The notes below the pieces were generated by a model. The model worked only from the letters and a program-made list of their open reading frames with translations, was not told the origin of the DNA and searched no databases. A DNA stretch of 64,000 nucleotides from an uncultured Chlorobiaceae bacterium (GTDB lineage: Bacteria > Bacteroidota > Chlorobiia > Chlorobiales > Chlorobiaceae), in contig CAIJPS010000084.1 in the NCBI GenBank assembly GCA_903822595.1, forward strand, positions 1 to 64,000, written 5' to 3'. This document shows positions 18,217 through 28,580 of this stretch, one piece after another (positions within the stretch are counted from its first letter, which is position 1; every line of letters begins with the position of its first letter). A program made the position numbers and the translations under genes.

Positions 18217-19698
18217 ATGAGTAACAGCATCACTTCCGACTCACTCCACCATCTCCTCGGCATTCCTCTCGATACTCCGCTGGGGATTGATGAGATGTGC
18301 AAACGACTCCAGCCAGTGCTCTATCGGGCACCTGAGCTCTCGCCACGCCTGGAGCGCTTTTGTTGCGCCCTTGCCAACGCCATGCGCGCTCTCGGGATTG
18401 CTGTACTTTCAGAAAAAGAGTCTTCGGGAAATGACGGACGCTTTGCTCCCGGTACGGTTATTCTCGCTCCGGGATATTTTCCTGACAATTTGCTTGCAAT
18501 CAACCGCGTCACAACGCTCTACAACAACATCATTGTCGGCATCTACGACGAAGCGGCGCCGCTTACCCCGGACTCCCTGCCACAGGAGAGGCTCGATGCC
18601 ATTGTGGGCCGGCTCGCCCGCGACATGGTGCATATCCTTATCTTTGTCACCGACCACTCATGGAGTATCTGCACCATGAACGGGGGAGTGGTCACCTTCA
18701 ACACCCCGCTCCCCTCACCGGAAGATGTACGCAACACACTGGTACCCAAGCTCACGGCACAGGTTGTTCCGCCAAGAGGTGAAGAGCTGGACATAGAGCA
18801 GGGAGCGCTGGAGACCGGAACCGGGGAGTTTGAGGGTATTGCAGAGGATTTTCTCGAGTGCAGCGCCCTTTGGGGCAGCAATGCCTGCCTCTTGACGCAT
18901 ACCTCAACCGAGGAGCTCGAATACCGCAGCAACTTTTACAAGCGGATTGTTGCCCGCTATCTCGACGAGCGAAGCGGCATGAGCTATGGCTTTTTCGCCC
19001 GCCAGTTGCCGGTTTCGGCAGAGCCCGCACTTATTTTTGAAGAATCCGGATCGACGGACGATCATGGAGAGCATGAGGCGGGCAAGGTTCGGATTCGGGT
19101 GCAGGGACACATCATGCTCGTTCCGATACCACAGGTACGCGTCATAACCACCAGATCGGGGTGCAGAAAAAATCATCTTGAAACCAAGAACGATCTGGTG
19201 GAGATCGGACTCATGCAACGCAACGGGAGGCAACGCGCATACCTCAAGACCCCGAGGAGCTGCCCTTCGGAGATTGTCGTCAAACCCTCCTTCGACACCC
19301 TCACCATTCTGGCACACGCTCTCGGTAATGCCCTGACAGCAAGTATCCTGATGACACTCAGGCCTGAAGCCAGCTTCCCCCGCCATCTGGCCCGCTTCGG
19401 AACTTCGATGACGCACTGGCACGACTATCCGGAGAGCGGGCTGCTGCCAGAAGGGTACCATCTGCACGGAGAAGAGAATCCACCGGTCGCCTGCTCAACG
19501 CCGCAATCGGCGGCATACAGCCTTCTCGGAAAAATCGCGGCTCTTGAACACGCACTTGAAGAGGGAACGGCATACCGGGGAGATGTACATGTGGAACCCA
19601 GCCACGGCACCAACATTGTCGGCATGCTTTCACTTGCAGAAACCGCCCGGCTCATGAACACGGCCCGCACCCCGGAGTTTCTTCAGGAGATGCCGTAA
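18217..19698 (+). CDS. Unrecognised 493-aa protein after nadK
   Basis: A long, well-formed gene that I cannot place in a family. It has no signal peptide and no transmembrane helix, so it should be cytoplasmic. The N-terminal ~170 residues look alpha/beta (ERFCCALANAMRALGIAVLS, TVILAPGYFPDNLLAINRV, ARDMVHILIFVTDHSWSICTMNGG). A central acidic linker follows (about residues 180-215). The C-terminal half includes a basic, Cys-bearing loop (TTRSGCRKNHLE), the stretch DTLTILAHALGNALTASILM and repeated histidines (THWHDYPE, GYHLHGEE). The codon usage and GC content match the neighbours, so it looks like a resident gene, possibly lineage-specific. It is 45 bp after nadK and convergent with the KdsC-like gene (4 bp between stops). 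Confidence 0.8.
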   Translation: MSNSITSDSLHHLLGIPLDTPLGIDEMCKRLQPVLYRAPELSPRLERFCCALANAMRALGIAVLSEKESSGNDGRFAPGTVILAPGYFPDNLLAINRVTTLYNNIIVGIYDEAAPLTPDSLPQERLDAIVGRLARDMVHILIFVTDHSWSICTMNGGVVTFNTPLPSPEDVRNTLVPKLTAQVVPPRGEELDIEQGALETGTGEFEGIAEDFLECSALWGSNACLLTHTSTEELEYRSNFYKRIVARYLDERSGMSYGFFARQLPVSAEPALIFEESGSTDDHGEHEAGKVRIRVQGHIMLVPIPQVRVITTRSGCRKNHLETKNDLVEIGLMQRNGRQRAYLKTPRSCPSEIVVKPSFDTLTILAHALGNALTASILMTLRPEASFPRHLARFGTSMTHWHDYPESGLLPEGYHLHGEENPPVACSTPQSAAYSLLGKIAALEHALEEGTAYRGDVHVEPSHGTNIVGMLSLAETARLMNTARTPEFLQEMP

Positions 19699-19702
19699 AG
19701 GC

Positions 19703-20266
19703 CTACTCCTCCTCTTCTGACTCCTCGACTCCTCTCTCGATGTAGGGCCATTTACCCTGCTTGATAAGAATCATCTCGACCAACTCCCGCACACACCCTT
19801 TTCCACCCTCGTAGCCGGAGATATAACCGACACGGTTCCGGAGATAATCCGCGCCGTCAATGGCGGTCGCGGGCAGGCCAACTTTTGCAAGCACCCCTAT
19901 GTCACCGATATCATCGCCGATATAGGCACACTCCTCATCAGCAAGATCGTGCCGCTGGAGAAAGGCTTCGTAGGAGTAGAGAAGATTTTCCCCGTTGAGG
20001 TAGAGATCCTGCACGCCAAGCGCTTCAAGCAGTGGGCGGTACCCTTCAGCATCCCTTTCCGACAGAACGGCGATATGCACTCCCTGTTTCAGTGCTTCCT
20101 TGATGGCAACGGCATCTCTGACCGAAATTGAACAGAGCTCTCCGCCGTTGGAGTCAAAGGTAATGCGGCTGCCATTCAGGACACCGTCTACGGGAAAAAG
20201 AAGCGCCCGGACGGCTTTGAGGGCAAGATCTATTCTTGACGTTGGATCAGCTTGCGAAGGCTGCAT
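19703..20266 (-). CDS. KdsC-like HAD protein lacking the nucleophilic aspartate
   Basis: 187 aa, related to 3-deoxy-D-manno-octulosonate-8-phosphate phosphatase (HAD subclass C0). The family end is clear: CAYIGDDIGDIGVLAKVGLPATAIDGAD (motif IV acidic pair) and GYEGGKGCVRELVEMIL. Motif I, normally DVDGVLTDG, reads FPVDGVLNGS: the first Asp, which forms the phospho-enzyme, is Pro. The Lys of motif III is also not evident. Motif II is VLSERD rather than the ITGR form. I chose ATG 20266 (typical length); an in-frame start at 20332 would overlap kdsA. It directly follows kdsA, as real kdsC often does. Probably catalytically dead or repurposed; a functional KDO-8-P phosphatase should be sought elsewhere. 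Confidence 0.8.
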   Translation of the reverse strand: MQPSQADPTSRIDLALKAVRALLFPVDGVLNGSRITFDSNGGELCSISVRDAVAIKEALKQGVHIAVLSERDAEGYRPLLEALGVQDLYLNGENLLYSYEAFLQRHDLADEECAYIGDDIGDIGVLAKVGLPATAIDGADYLRNRVGYISGYEGGKGCVRELVEMILIKQGKWPYIERGVEESEEEE

Positions 20267-20304
20267 CCCGAAATATTGAAACCCTTCCAAAAGCGTATGA
20301 TGTT

Positions 20305-21135
20305 TTAGAGTGAATGAAGAGTATGCACGCACCGGTAAAGGTGGAGCAATTGTTTGACCATCGTGCCGAAATCGGCCAGGGCAACCTGTGTGGTGGCATC
20401 CGAAAGCGCTTTCGACGGATCGGGATGAATCTCAAAAAAGAGACCATCCACACCTGCGGCAACTGCTGCCCGCGCAAGGGGCATCACATACTGACGCTCT
20501 CCACCTGAAACCCCCTGGCCCGCTCCCGGCAGTTGCAGGCTGTGAGTCGCATCATAGAGCACAGGATAGCCCGATTCTGCCATTTTGGCCAGCCCCCTGA
20601 AGTCGACAACAAGGTTGTGATAACCAAAGCTTGATCCCCTTTCGGTCAGCATAACCCGTGGGTTGCCCGTCTGAACCACCTTCGCTGCGGCAAGCACCAT
20701 ATCCTCAGGAGCCATAAACTGCCCCTTCTTGATATTGACCGCAAGTCCACTCTCTCCGGCAGCCACCAGAAGTTCGGTCTGGCGGCAGAGAAATGCCGGT
20801 ATCTGCAGCACATCCACATAGCGGGCAGCAAGCGTAACCTCTTTGGTTTCGTGCACATCGGTAATCACCGGCATGTGATAGTTATGGCGAATCTCGGCAA
20901 GCACTTCAAGCGCCTCGGTGTCGCCGATACCGGTAAAGGAGGAACCGGAAGTACGGTTAGCCTTGCGATAAGATCCTTTGAAAATAAAACGAACACCCTC
21001 CTGCCGGCTGATGCGCTGCAACTCTTCTGCCGTCTGCAGAGCCATAGCCCGGCTTTCAATAACGCAGGGGCCCGCTATAAAAAGCGGAGTGCTGTCGTCA
21101 GGAACTGAGAGTGAACCAATCAAGAACTTTTCCAC
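20305..21135 (-). CDS. kdsA: 2-dehydro-3-deoxyphosphooctonate aldolase (KDO-8-P synthase)
   Basis: 276 aa. Condenses PEP with arabinose-5-phosphate to KDO-8-phosphate for the lipopolysaccharide inner core. Motifs: [28 protein letters not shown], the substrate region [54 protein letters not shown] and [13 protein letters not shown]. The Cys in CVIES (normally the Cys of metal-dependent forms, Asn in the others) suggests the metal-dependent class, as does the length. Transcribed from a 121-bp divergent promoter region shared with the half-ClpB gene, and followed by the KdsC-like gene. Confidence 0.96.
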   Translation of the reverse strand: MEKFLIGSLSVPDDSTPLFIAGPCVIESRAMALQTAEELQRISRQEGVRFIFKGSYRKANRTSGSSFTGIGDTEALEVLAEIRHNYHMPVITDVHETKEVTLAARYVDVLQIPAFLCRQTELLVAAGESGLAVNIKKGQFMAPEDMVLAAAKVVQTGNPRVMLTERGSSFGYHNLVVDFRGLAKMAESGYPVLYDATHSLQLPGAGQGVSGGERQYVMPLARAAVAAGVDGLFFEIHPDPSKALSDATTQVALADFGTMVKQLLHLYRCVHTLHSL

Positions 21136-21256
21136 GTTATTATCCGTTACTCTTTTTTTAATATTACGGCAGGTGCCGATGATGACTTTAATGTTTTAGT
21201 CCTTAAATTTACAACAATAATTCTTATTCACACTCCGTAATCAAACGCGAAACAGT

Positions 21257-22579
21257 ATGAGCATCGCCGACACGAAACAACGGCTTGAGGAGATAGAAAA
21301 ACAACTCGCAAACCTCATTGAGGAACAGACCGTCATCAAGGCCAAATGGGAAAGCGAAAAGGAGCTGATCCAGTCATCGCGCAACCTGAAATCGCAGCTC
21401 GAAGAGCTTCGCGTGCAGGCCGAAGAGTTTGAACGGCAGGGCGACTACGGCAAGGTTGCTGAAATCCGTTATGGTAAAACCGTAGCCATTGAGCGCCAGA
21501 TCGAAGAAAACCGTCTGAAAATTGAAGCAAAAAAAAGCTCCGGCGACTTGATCATGAAAGAGGAGATCGACGCAGAAGACATTGCCGATATCGTCTCGAA
21601 ATGGACCGGCATTCCTCTCAGCAAGATGCTCCAGTCCGACCGCCAGAAGCTTCTCTTGATCGAAGAGGAGCTGCACAAGCGGGTGATCGGACAGGAAGAG
21701 GCCGTCACGGCGGTCAGCGAAGCGGTTAAACGCTCACGTGCAGGCATGGGTGACGACAAGCGACCGATCGGCTCCTTTATCTTTCTGGGGCCCACCGGCG
21801 TCGGCAAAACCGAGTTGGCCCGCACTCTGGCTGACTATCTTTTTGATGACGAAGATGCCATGATACGCATCGACATGAGCGAGTACATGGAATCACATAC
21901 TGTCAGCCGTCTGGTCGGTGCCCCTCCAGGCTACGTCGGTTATGAGGAGGGTGGACAGCTCACCGAAGCGGTACGCCGCAAACCCTTTGCCGTTGTGCTG
22001 CTTGATGAAATCGAAAAAGCGCACCCCGACGTCTTCAACATCCTTTTGCAGATTCTTGATGATGGACGCCTTACCGACAGCAAGGGACGGACGGTGAACT
22101 TCAAGAACACCATCATCATCATGACGAGCAACATAGGTGCCCAGCTTATACAGTCGGAAATGGAAAAGATGGAGGGAGTTAACCGCGAGGGAATGCTCTC
22201 CGGCCTCCAGGAGAAGCTCTTCCAGCTCCTGAAACAGAAGGTAAAACCCGAGTTTCTCAACCGCATCGACGAGGTTATCCTCTTTACGCCGCTCACCAGG
22301 GAAGACCTGAAAAAAATTGTTCTGATCCAGTTCGACCGCATCAAGGCGACTGCATTGCGGCAGCGCATCAACCTCACCATCTCTGAAGCGGCCATCCAGT
22401 GGTTTGCCAATGCAGGCTTCGACCCAGCCTTCGGCGCCCGGCCACTCAAACGGGTGATGCAGCGCAAAATCACCAACCGTGTTTCAGCGCTCATTCTTTC
22501 GGGTGAAATTCAGGAGGGAGAAGAGGTTGCCATCGATATTGTCGACGGTGAACTCACCATTATGAAAGCACTCTCCTGA
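21257..22579 (+). CDS. clpB: ClpB second half (middle-domain coil plus NBD2), free-standing
   Basis: 440 aa that align only with the latter half of the ~860-aa ClpB disaggregase. Residues 1-90 are the second part of the middle-domain coiled coil ([18 protein letters not shown] to [19 protein letters not shown]), then [21 protein letters not shown], Walker A GPTGVGKT, Walker [15 protein letters not shown], the pore loop [13 protein letters not shown], sensor and arginine-finger regions ([10 protein letters not shown]) and the D2 small domain [13 protein letters not shown]. It has its own ATG and promoter region, and no N-terminal half lies upstream (kdsA is there, on the other strand). From memory, Chlorobaculum tepidum also has two ~440-aa ClpB proteins, so the chaperone is probably split, with the NBD1 half elsewhere. 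Confidence 0.93.
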   Translation: MSIADTKQRLEEIEKQLANLIEEQTVIKAKWESEKELIQSSRNLKSQLEELRVQAEEFERQGDYGKVAEIRYGKTVAIERQIEENRLKIEAKKSSGDLIMKEEIDAEDIADIVSKWTGIPLSKMLQSDRQKLLLIEEELHKRVIGQEEAVTAVSEAVKRSRAGMGDDKRPIGSFIFLGPTGVGKTELARTLADYLFDDEDAMIRIDMSEYMESHTVSRLVGAPPGYVGYEEGGQLTEAVRRKPFAVVLLDEIEKAHPDVFNILLQILDDGRLTDSKGRTVNFKNTIIIMTSNIGAQLIQSEMEKMEGVNREGMLSGLQEKLFQLLKQKVKPEFLNRIDEVILFTPLTREDLKKIVLIQFDRIKATALRQRINLTISEAAIQWFANAGFDPAFGARPLKRVMQRKITNRVSALILSGEIQEGEEVAIDIVDGELTIMKALS

Positions 22580-22645
22580 GTCGAGCACCTGCAGAAAGGG
22601 AGACAAAGAACAGTCAATCAATGGAGAGGAAGGAACTCTGAGTCT

Positions 22646-23770
22646 ATGAAAAAAAAGTTACGGGTGATGGCGGCACTGCTGCTCCTCACCCTCTTTTGCG
22701 TGCCGGCACAAGCAGTAAAAAAACCCGACAGCCTCTCCGTTAAAATTGGCCAGATGCTTATGATCGGTTTCCGGGGATTCAGCATTGCCGATTCTCCAGA
22801 GATTGCCAACGACATCCGTGAGCGCCATATCGGGGGAGTGGTGCTCTTTGATTATGATGTTCCCTCCCATTCCCCATCAAGGAACATCAGCAACCCGGAG
22901 CAACTCGCTCGCCTGACGCTTGAGCTGCAAAAGGTGTCGCAAATTCCACTCCTTATAGCCATCGACCAGGAGGGAGGAAAGGTCAACCGCCTCAAAGTGG
23001 CCAGGGGATTCCCTCCAACTGTTTCGGCACAGCATCTCGGAGAACTCAACAATGCGGACAGTACCGGCTTCGCAGCCCGGCAATGTGCCAAAACACTGAA
23101 AGCAATGCACATCGGCATGAATCTTGCTCCTGTGGCCGACCTGAACGTCAATGCGGACAATCCGGTAATCGGCAAGCTTGGCCGAAGCTTTTCATCCGAC
23201 CCTGCCGTGGTCTCCAGCAACATCACCCTCACCTGCAGCGCATACCGTGAAGAGGGCATCATTCCCACACTGAAACACTTTCCTGGCCATGGCAGTTCAA
23301 CCACCGACACCCATCGCGACTTTACCGACATCACGGGAAGCTGGACGGAAAAAGAGCTTGAACCCTACCGCGCCCTGATTGCCGCTGGCTACCATGACCC
23401 CATCATGACCGCGCATGTCTTCAATGGAAAGCTCGACCCCCTCTACCCGGCAACGCTTTCAAAAGCAATCCTCGACGGAGTGCTCAGGAAAAATATCGGT
23501 TTTACTGGAGTGATTGTGAGCGATGACATGCAGATGAAAGCCATTGCAGACCATTACGGCCTTGAAACGGCCATCCAGTTAGCCATTGAGGCGGGTGTCG
23601 ATATACTGCTCTTTGGAAACAACACCTCCTATGATCCCGGGATTGCCTCAAAAGCAACCACAATTATCCGCTCGCTGCTGCAGAAAAAGATCGTCACTGC
23701 AGCGCGCATCGACCGTTCATACCATAGAATCATGGAGCTCAAGAAACGTTATAACATCGATCGCACATGA
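22646..23770 (+). CDS. Exported NagZ-like beta-N-acetylhexosaminidase (GH3)
   Basis: 374 aa with an N-terminal signal peptide (KKKLRVMAALLLLTLFCVPAQA), so it acts in the periplasm or envelope rather than in the cytosol like E. coli NagZ. The GH3 barrel is complete: GQMLMIGFRG, IDQEGGKVNRL, the mobile loop HFPGHGSSTTDTHRD carrying the catalytic Asp-His dyad, and the nucleophile Asp in VIVSDDMQMKAI. Substrates are probably GlcNAc-containing muropeptides or glycans. The stop overlaps the sixA start by 4 bp (ATGA). Confidence 0.92.
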   Translation: MKKKLRVMAALLLLTLFCVPAQAVKKPDSLSVKIGQMLMIGFRGFSIADSPEIANDIRERHIGGVVLFDYDVPSHSPSRNISNPEQLARLTLELQKVSQIPLLIAIDQEGGKVNRLKVARGFPPTVSAQHLGELNNADSTGFAARQCAKTLKAMHIGMNLAPVADLNVNADNPVIGKLGRSFSSDPAVVSSNITLTCSAYREEGIIPTLKHFPGHGSSTTDTHRDFTDITGSWTEKELEPYRALIAAGYHDPIMTAHVFNGKLDPLYPATLSKAILDGVLRKNIGFTGVIVSDDMQMKAIADHYGLETAIQLAIEAGVDILLFGNNTSYDPGIASKATTIIRSLLQKKIVTAARIDRSYHRIMELKKRYNIDRT

Positions 23771-24261
23771 AAACCATCTACCTTGTCCGTCACGCCAAAT
23801 CAGATTGGGGAAACGCCAATACCGGCGATTTCGACCGGACGCTGAACGCTCGTGGCATGAAAAACGCCCCAGTCATGGCGGCACGGCTGAAGCAAAAAGA
23901 AATTCTCCCGGAACTGGTTATTTCGAGCCCCGCAACGAGGGCCCTCACCACGGCGGAGCTCTTCTGCGAAACGCTCGACCTCCCTGAGGAACAGATCCAG
24001 CAGCGTATTGAGATCTACAGGGGAGGAGTACTCGATCTGCTCAAAATTGTCCAGCAGATCCCCGAAACCTGCACAACGGCAATGCTTTTCGGCCACAACC
24101 CGACATTGACGGAGTTTTCAAACCTGCTTGCAGGAAGTTACATCGAAAGTATGGTGACCTGCGGGGTGGCAAAAATTGACCTCGATATCGACTCTTGGAA
24201 AAGTGCAAATCCTGATAGCGGTAAACTGGCATGGTACGACTTTCCCAAAAAGCACCAGTAG
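23767..24261 (+). CDS. sixA: SixA-type phosphohistidine phosphatase
   Basis: 164-aa histidine phosphatase superfamily protein. It begins MKTIYLVRHAKSDWGNA with the phospho-accepting RHxK/S motif typical of SixA. Further motifs are the SSPATRALTTAELFC segment and the second His in MLFGHNPTLTEFSN. SixA in E. coli dephosphorylates a phosphotransfer protein; the partner here is unknown. Coupled by ATGA overlap to the NagZ-like gene; convergent with gpsA (4 bp apart). Confidence 0.92.
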   Translation: MKTIYLVRHAKSDWGNANTGDFDRTLNARGMKNAPVMAARLKQKEILPELVISSPATRALTTAELFCETLDLPEEQIQQRIEIYRGGVLDLLKIVQQIPETCTTAMLFGHNPTLTEFSNLLAGSYIESMVTCGVAKIDLDIDSWKSANPDSGKLAWYDFPKKHQ

Positions 24262-24265
24262 AGGA

Positions 24266-25267
24266 TCAGTCGCGCTCCTGCTTGGGATCGCGGGTCATAA
24301 GATCGAGAATCGCCTGCTGAACCGGCTTTTGCTGAAAAAGCATCTCGTAAACGGCCCGCGTGATGGGCATCTCAACACCGACAGCGCGGCTCAGCTCAAA
24401 CACCGACCTTGAACTGTGAACCCCTTCGGCAATCATGTTCATCTGGCTGATAACCTCATCAAGCGAGCGGCCCCGCCCGATCTCCTCACCAACATAACGA
24501 TTTCGGCTGTGGCGGCTCAGGCAGGTGACCACAAGATCGCCAATACCCGCAAGACCGGAGATGGTAACCGCTTCGCCCCCAAGCTTGATGCAGAGTCTTG
24601 AAATTTCAGTCATTCCCCGGGTAATGATTGCCGCCTTGGCGTTATCACCATATCCGACTCCATCAGAGATTCCAGCCGCAATGGCAATGACATTCTTGAC
24701 CGAACCGGCAATTTCAACCCCGATAATATCGGTATTGACATAGACGCGAAACATGCTCGTATGAAAAACCTCCTGCACCTGTTCAGCCGTAGCGAGCGAC
24801 GAAGAAGAGGCGACAACCGTAGTGGGCTGCTCCTTTGAGACCTCCTCGGCATGGCTCGGGCCGTACAAAGCCGCAACCCGGGATGGAAGCAAATCGGGAA
24901 GCACTTCAAGCAGCACTTCCGACATCCGTTTTCCCGTCCCGATCTCAATCCCCTTGGCCACATTGACCAGAATTTTTCCATTCAAGGCAAGATCACGAAA
25001 GCCGAAAACGGTCTCCCGCAAGGCCTGCGAGGGCACAGCGGTGACAATCATCTCCGACCCGGAGACCAGATCCTGCAAATGAGGAGCTATCTCCAATTTC
25101 TCAGGAAAAAGTACCCCCTTAAGATAGCGGCGGTTTTCACGCTCGGCGCTGAGCGTTGCCGCAAATTCGGGGCGATGCGCCCAGAGGCGCACCTCGTGCC
25201 CTTTTTTCGCAAGCAGCACCGCCAGGGTGGTACCCCAGCTTCCCGCCCCCAGTACAGCAATATTCAT
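24266..25267 (-). CDS. gpsA: Glycerol-3-phosphate dehydrogenase (NAD(P)+)
   Basis: 333 aa; makes sn-glycerol-3-phosphate from DHAP for phospholipid synthesis. The ATG at 25267 starts [20 protein letters not shown], the Rossmann motif at the true N-terminus; the longer open frame (to 25378) runs into plsY and is not family-like. Other signatures are [29 protein letters not shown], the catalytic Lys in [17 protein letters not shown] and [13 protein letters not shown]. It follows plsY by 16 bp, a functional pair: GpsA makes the substrate that PlsY acylates. Confidence 0.97.
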   Translation of the reverse strand: MNIAVLGAGSWGTTLAVLLAKKGHEVRLWAHRPEFAATLSAERENRRYLKGVLFPEKLEIAPHLQDLVSGSEMIVTAVPSQALRETVFGFRDLALNGKILVNVAKGIEIGTGKRMSEVLLEVLPDLLPSRVAALYGPSHAEEVSKEQPTTVVASSSSLATAEQVQEVFHTSMFRVYVNTDIIGVEIAGSVKNVIAIAAGISDGVGYGDNAKAAIITRGMTEISRLCIKLGGEAVTISGLAGIGDLVVTCLSRHSRNRYVGEEIGRGRSLDEVISQMNMIAEGVHSSRSVFELSRAVGVEMPITRAVYEMLFQQKPVQQAILDLMTRDPKQERD

Positions 25268-25283
25268 CCGTTGTGTCAGTGAC

Positions 25284-25991
25284 TCAATGCTTTTTTCCGA
25301 AGGTAATACGACTTTCGGTACCAGAGAGCAATCTTCTGATATTGGTTCGGTGTGTATAGAGAATTGCAAGTGCAACAACGAGCCCGAAAATCATGAGATG
25401 ATAATCGAGGCTGTCATGAATGGAGAAGGGTTGCCCGAAGAGCCCGACATAGTAATCGAGGCCGGTGCCAAGCTCAAAAATATATTTACGGATGGCAATA
25501 ATCAGCGGAAAGGCGATTGCCGCAAGCATCGAGGCAACAGAGACATGGCGGGAAACATAGACCGTCAGAAAAAAAATAGCCACAACCATCAACATGCTTA
25601 CCGGGGCGATCCCGATGAGCATGCCGGCAGCAGTACTGACCCCCTTGCCTCCCTTGAATCCGGCAAAAAGAGTAAAAACATGGCCAATCACCGCGCTCAT
25701 TCCCGCAAGCAGGCGCAAGGCAACCTCATTCATGTCAGGAAAAGCACCAATCGGGTGATGTCGGAAAAAAGCAACAACCGAGACCGCAGCAACAACGCCC
25801 TTGACAATATCAATCAGGGTTACAATAAGTCCAGGCTTCCAGCCAAGCACCCTGAAGGCATTGGTACCACCAGCATTCCCACTTCCGAAGTTGCGGATAT
25901 CAATCCCCTTGAGCATCTTTCCCGCCACAAGGCTGGTAGGAATAGAACCTATGATGTAGCTCACCGCCAAAATGGCCAGTAAAGTCAGCAT
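25284..25991 (-). CDS. plsY: Acyl-phosphate:glycerol-3-phosphate acyltransferase
   Basis: 235-aa polytopic inner-membrane enzyme making lysophosphatidic acid from acyl-phosphate and glycerol-3-phosphate. Motifs: [24 protein letters not shown], the conserved loop [21 protein letters not shown] with its Ser/Gly/Asn residues, and [19 protein letters not shown]. The C-terminus has one extra helix and a basic tail, longer than the ~200-aa average. Lies between purM and gpsA on the minus strand. Confidence 0.95.
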   Translation of the reverse strand: MLTLLAILAVSYIIGSIPTSLVAGKMLKGIDIRNFGSGNAGGTNAFRVLGWKPGLIVTLIDIVKGVVAAVSVVAFFRHHPIGAFPDMNEVALRLLAGMSAVIGHVFTLFAGFKGGKGVSTAAGMLIGIAPVSMLMVVAIFFLTVYVSRHVSVASMLAAIAFPLIIAIRKYIFELGTGLDYYVGLFGQPFSIHDSLDYHLMIFGLVVALAILYTHRTNIRRLLSGTESRITFGKKH

Positions 25992-26011
25992 GAATCTTCC
26001 TGATTAGTGCT

Positions 26012-27004
26012 TTATTTTATTCCGGATACAACGCCTATAATGTAAGCATTTTCCTGTTGAGATTTCAAGGAGGTGAGCACCCTCTCTGCCGCATTTTTTT
26101 CAACAATCATCACCAGTCCTACACCAAGATTGAAGGTTCTCCGCATATCCTCCTCAGGAACATTACCTGCCCGGCGGATAATATCGAAAATCAAAGGTTC
26201 CGGCCATGCGTCCCACGCAACATCAAGCGTCAGCCCTTCAGGCACAATGCGCATGGTGTTACCCATCAGCCCGCCACCGGTAATGTGCGAAAGGCCCCTG
26301 ATATCGGGCGAACCAAAAAAGGGCTCAATCAGAGACAGGTAGGAGCGATGCACCTTCAGCAGCTCCTCGCCAATGGTACCCTCAAGGCCCGGAACGCTCT
26401 CCTGCATTCTCCCCTCAAGCACTTTCCTCGCAAGCGAATAGCCGTTGGTGTGCAGACCGTTGGAAGCAAGCCCGATGAGCACGTCGCCCTCCCTGATGGC
26501 CGAGCCATTGATGATTTTTTCATGATCCACAACCCCGACAATGGAGCCCGCAAGATCAAAATCCCGCTCCTGATAGAGACCCGGCATCTCCGCTGTTTCG
26601 CCGCCAATCAAGGCACAGCCATTCTCTCGGCAGGCATTGACCATACCGGTCACCACCGCAGCCGCAATTGCGGGAGTCAATTTTCCGCAGGCATAGTAGT
26701 CCAAAAAGAAGAGTGGCTTTGCGCCACAGACCAGAATATCGTTCACACAATGGTTGACCAGGCAGGACCCCACCGTTTCATACTGGCCAAGCTCAATGGC
26801 AATCTTCAGTTTTGTGCCGACACCGTCAATGCTGCTGACCAGCACCGGTTTTTTGTACTGAGAGAAATCAGGCTGAAAAAAACCGCCGAAAGCACCAATA
26901 TCGGTAATGACACCGGGGGTAAATGTCTGGCGAACCTGGGGCTTGATCATGCGGACAAACTCTTCACCCGCACCGATATCAACTCCAGCTTTTTTATAGT
27001 CCAT
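26012..27004 (-). CDS. purM: Phosphoribosylformylglycinamidine cyclo-ligase (AIR synthetase)
   Basis: 330 aa; closes FGAM to AIR in purine biosynthesis using ATP. Motifs: [15 protein letters not shown] at the start, [19 protein letters not shown], the [21 protein letters not shown] region, [15 protein letters not shown] and the late [12 protein letters not shown]. Length and all core glycine-rich motifs are intact. In the minus-strand series lysC-purM-plsY-gpsA with gaps of 20-45 bp, probably co-transcribed. Confidence 0.97.
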   Translation of the reverse strand: MDYKKAGVDIGAGEEFVRMIKPQVRQTFTPGVITDIGAFGGFFQPDFSQYKKPVLVSSIDGVGTKLKIAIELGQYETVGSCLVNHCVNDILVCGAKPLFFLDYYACGKLTPAIAAAVVTGMVNACRENGCALIGGETAEMPGLYQERDFDLAGSIVGVVDHEKIINGSAIREGDVLIGLASNGLHTNGYSLARKVLEGRMQESVPGLEGTIGEELLKVHRSYLSLIEPFFGSPDIRGLSHITGGGLMGNTMRIVPEGLTLDVAWDAWPEPLIFDIIRRAGNVPEEDMRRTFNLGVGLVMIVEKNAAERVLTSLKSQQENAYIIGVVSGIK

Positions 27005-27049
27005 GTGTACAGTACCTTTTTATTTATAGCCAATTAAAACGTTTATGCC

Positions 27050-28477
27050 CTACCGGCTCCCTGCCGGAGTTTCAAAAATACCTTCATTCTGCAAATTGGA
27101 AAAAAACTCCCTGTGCAGATTGTTGACCGCCGTGACCACCTCGGGTTCCTCAACCACAACGCCGACATTAATCTCAGACGCCCCCTGTGAAATCATCCGG
27201 AGATTGACATCCTTCAAGGCGCTGAAAATTCGCCCCGCAACACCACGCGACATGCGGAGATTATCACCGACAACGCTGATGGTCGCCACACCATGCTCAA
27301 TATCAACCTCGCCAAGAGTTTTCAGAGCCCCGATCAGCTCGTCACTGAAGCTTTTATCGTCAACCGTCAGCGAAACAGAAACCTCACTGGTCGCAATCAT
27401 TTCAACAGAGACGCCGTAGCGGGCAAAGACATCGAAAAGTTCGTTCATGAAGCCGTGCCGGCCAAACATACGGTTTGAGCGCACATTGATAATGCACTGT
27501 CCCTTCTTGACCGCAATCGATTTGACAAGACCCTCATAACTCATGCCCGAAAGCCGCTGCGGGTCATTGGTAATAATAGTGCCTTTGGCATCAGGATGCA
27601 ATGAGTTCAGCACATAGACCGGAATATTTTTCTGCACTGCCGGAGCGATGGTATCGGGATGCAGCACTTTGGCGCCAAGATAGGCAAGCTCCGCCGCCTC
27701 CGAGAAGGTCATCACCCTGATGCTCCTCGCTTCAGGCACCATACGCGGATCGCAGGTCATGACGCCATCAACGTCCGTCCATATCTGTATCGAGTCGTCA
27801 TTGAGCCATGAGCCAAGCAATGCCGCAGAAAAGTCAGAACCGCCCCTTCCGAGCGTCGTCGTCCGGCCATCCTGGGTTGCGCCAATATAACCCTGCGTCA
27901 CAACGGTCGTTCCGCCATCAAGCAGCGGCCTTATGATGCGACTCGTCCGCGCTTCGCACTCATCCTGCAAGGGACGGGCAAAACCGAAATTGTCATCAGT
28001 AATCATCACCGTACGGACATCCACCCACTCTGCCTTGTGCCCCAGCTCCTTCATGGCCGCGGCAAAAACGGTTGTGGAAAAGAGTTCGCCGAAAGAACAG
28101 AACATATCCCTCGAACGCTCCGTAAGCTCACCCACAATATCAACACCCTTGATCAGCATTTCAAGCCGACCTGCAAGCTCCTCTATTTTGGCGGCAAGTT
28201 CCACCTTCAGTTCCGTACCCTTGATCAGCTCATCGAGCAGATCGAGGTGGAATCTGCGCACCTCGCCCGCAATGGCCATCGCCTCGTCAAGAGCGCTACG
28301 CCCTGCCGCATCGGCGATATGCACAAGCTTATTGGTAATACCACTGCATGCGCTGAGCACCACCAGAGGTACCGCTTTCTGCTCTTCCCTTGCAACAATG
28401 GAGATCGCCTGCCGCATGGCTTTGGCCGTCCCCACTGAAGTCCCACCAAATTTCATCACCGCCATATCTTCACTCAA
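27050..28477 (-). CDS. lysC: Aspartate kinase (monofunctional)
   Basis: 475-aa entry enzyme for lysine, threonine, methionine and diaminopimelate. N-terminal kinase domain: [44 protein letters not shown] and [20 protein letters not shown]-terminal tandem ACT domains from about residue 320 ([19 protein letters not shown] and [19 protein letters not shown]), so feedback inhibition by an end-product amino acid is expected. No fused homoserine dehydrogenase. First gene of the minus-strand group; it diverges from the NlpC/P60 lipoprotein gene. Confidence 0.97.
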   Translation of the reverse strand: MSEDMAVMKFGGTSVGTAKAMRQAISIVAREEQKAVPLVVLSACSGITNKLVHIADAAGRSALDEAMAIAGEVRRFHLDLLDELIKGTELKVELAAKIEELAGRLEMLIKGVDIVGELTERSRDMFCSFGELFSTTVFAAAMKELGHKAEWVDVRTVMITDDNFGFARPLQDECEARTSRIIRPLLDGGTTVVTQGYIGATQDGRTTTLGRGGSDFSAALLGSWLNDDSIQIWTDVDGVMTCDPRMVPEARSIRVMTFSEAAELAYLGAKVLHPDTIAPAVQKNIPVYVLNSLHPDAKGTIITNDPQRLSGMSYEGLVKSIAVKKGQCIINVRSNRMFGRHGFMNELFDVFARYGVSVEMIATSEVSVSLTVDDKSFSDELIGALKTLGEVDIEHGVATISVVGDNLRMSRGVAGRIFSALKDVNLRMISQGASEINVGVVVEEPEVVTAVNNLHREFFSNLQNEGIFETPAGSR

Positions 28478-28580
28478 ATAATTTAATAGAGTATCTTGCC
28501 TCTTGGGTTTTTTACCCGGTTCTTTTCACAGAGAGCCCTGCATTGGCCCTCCTCACCACAAAACTGAAGTTGGACTTCTC

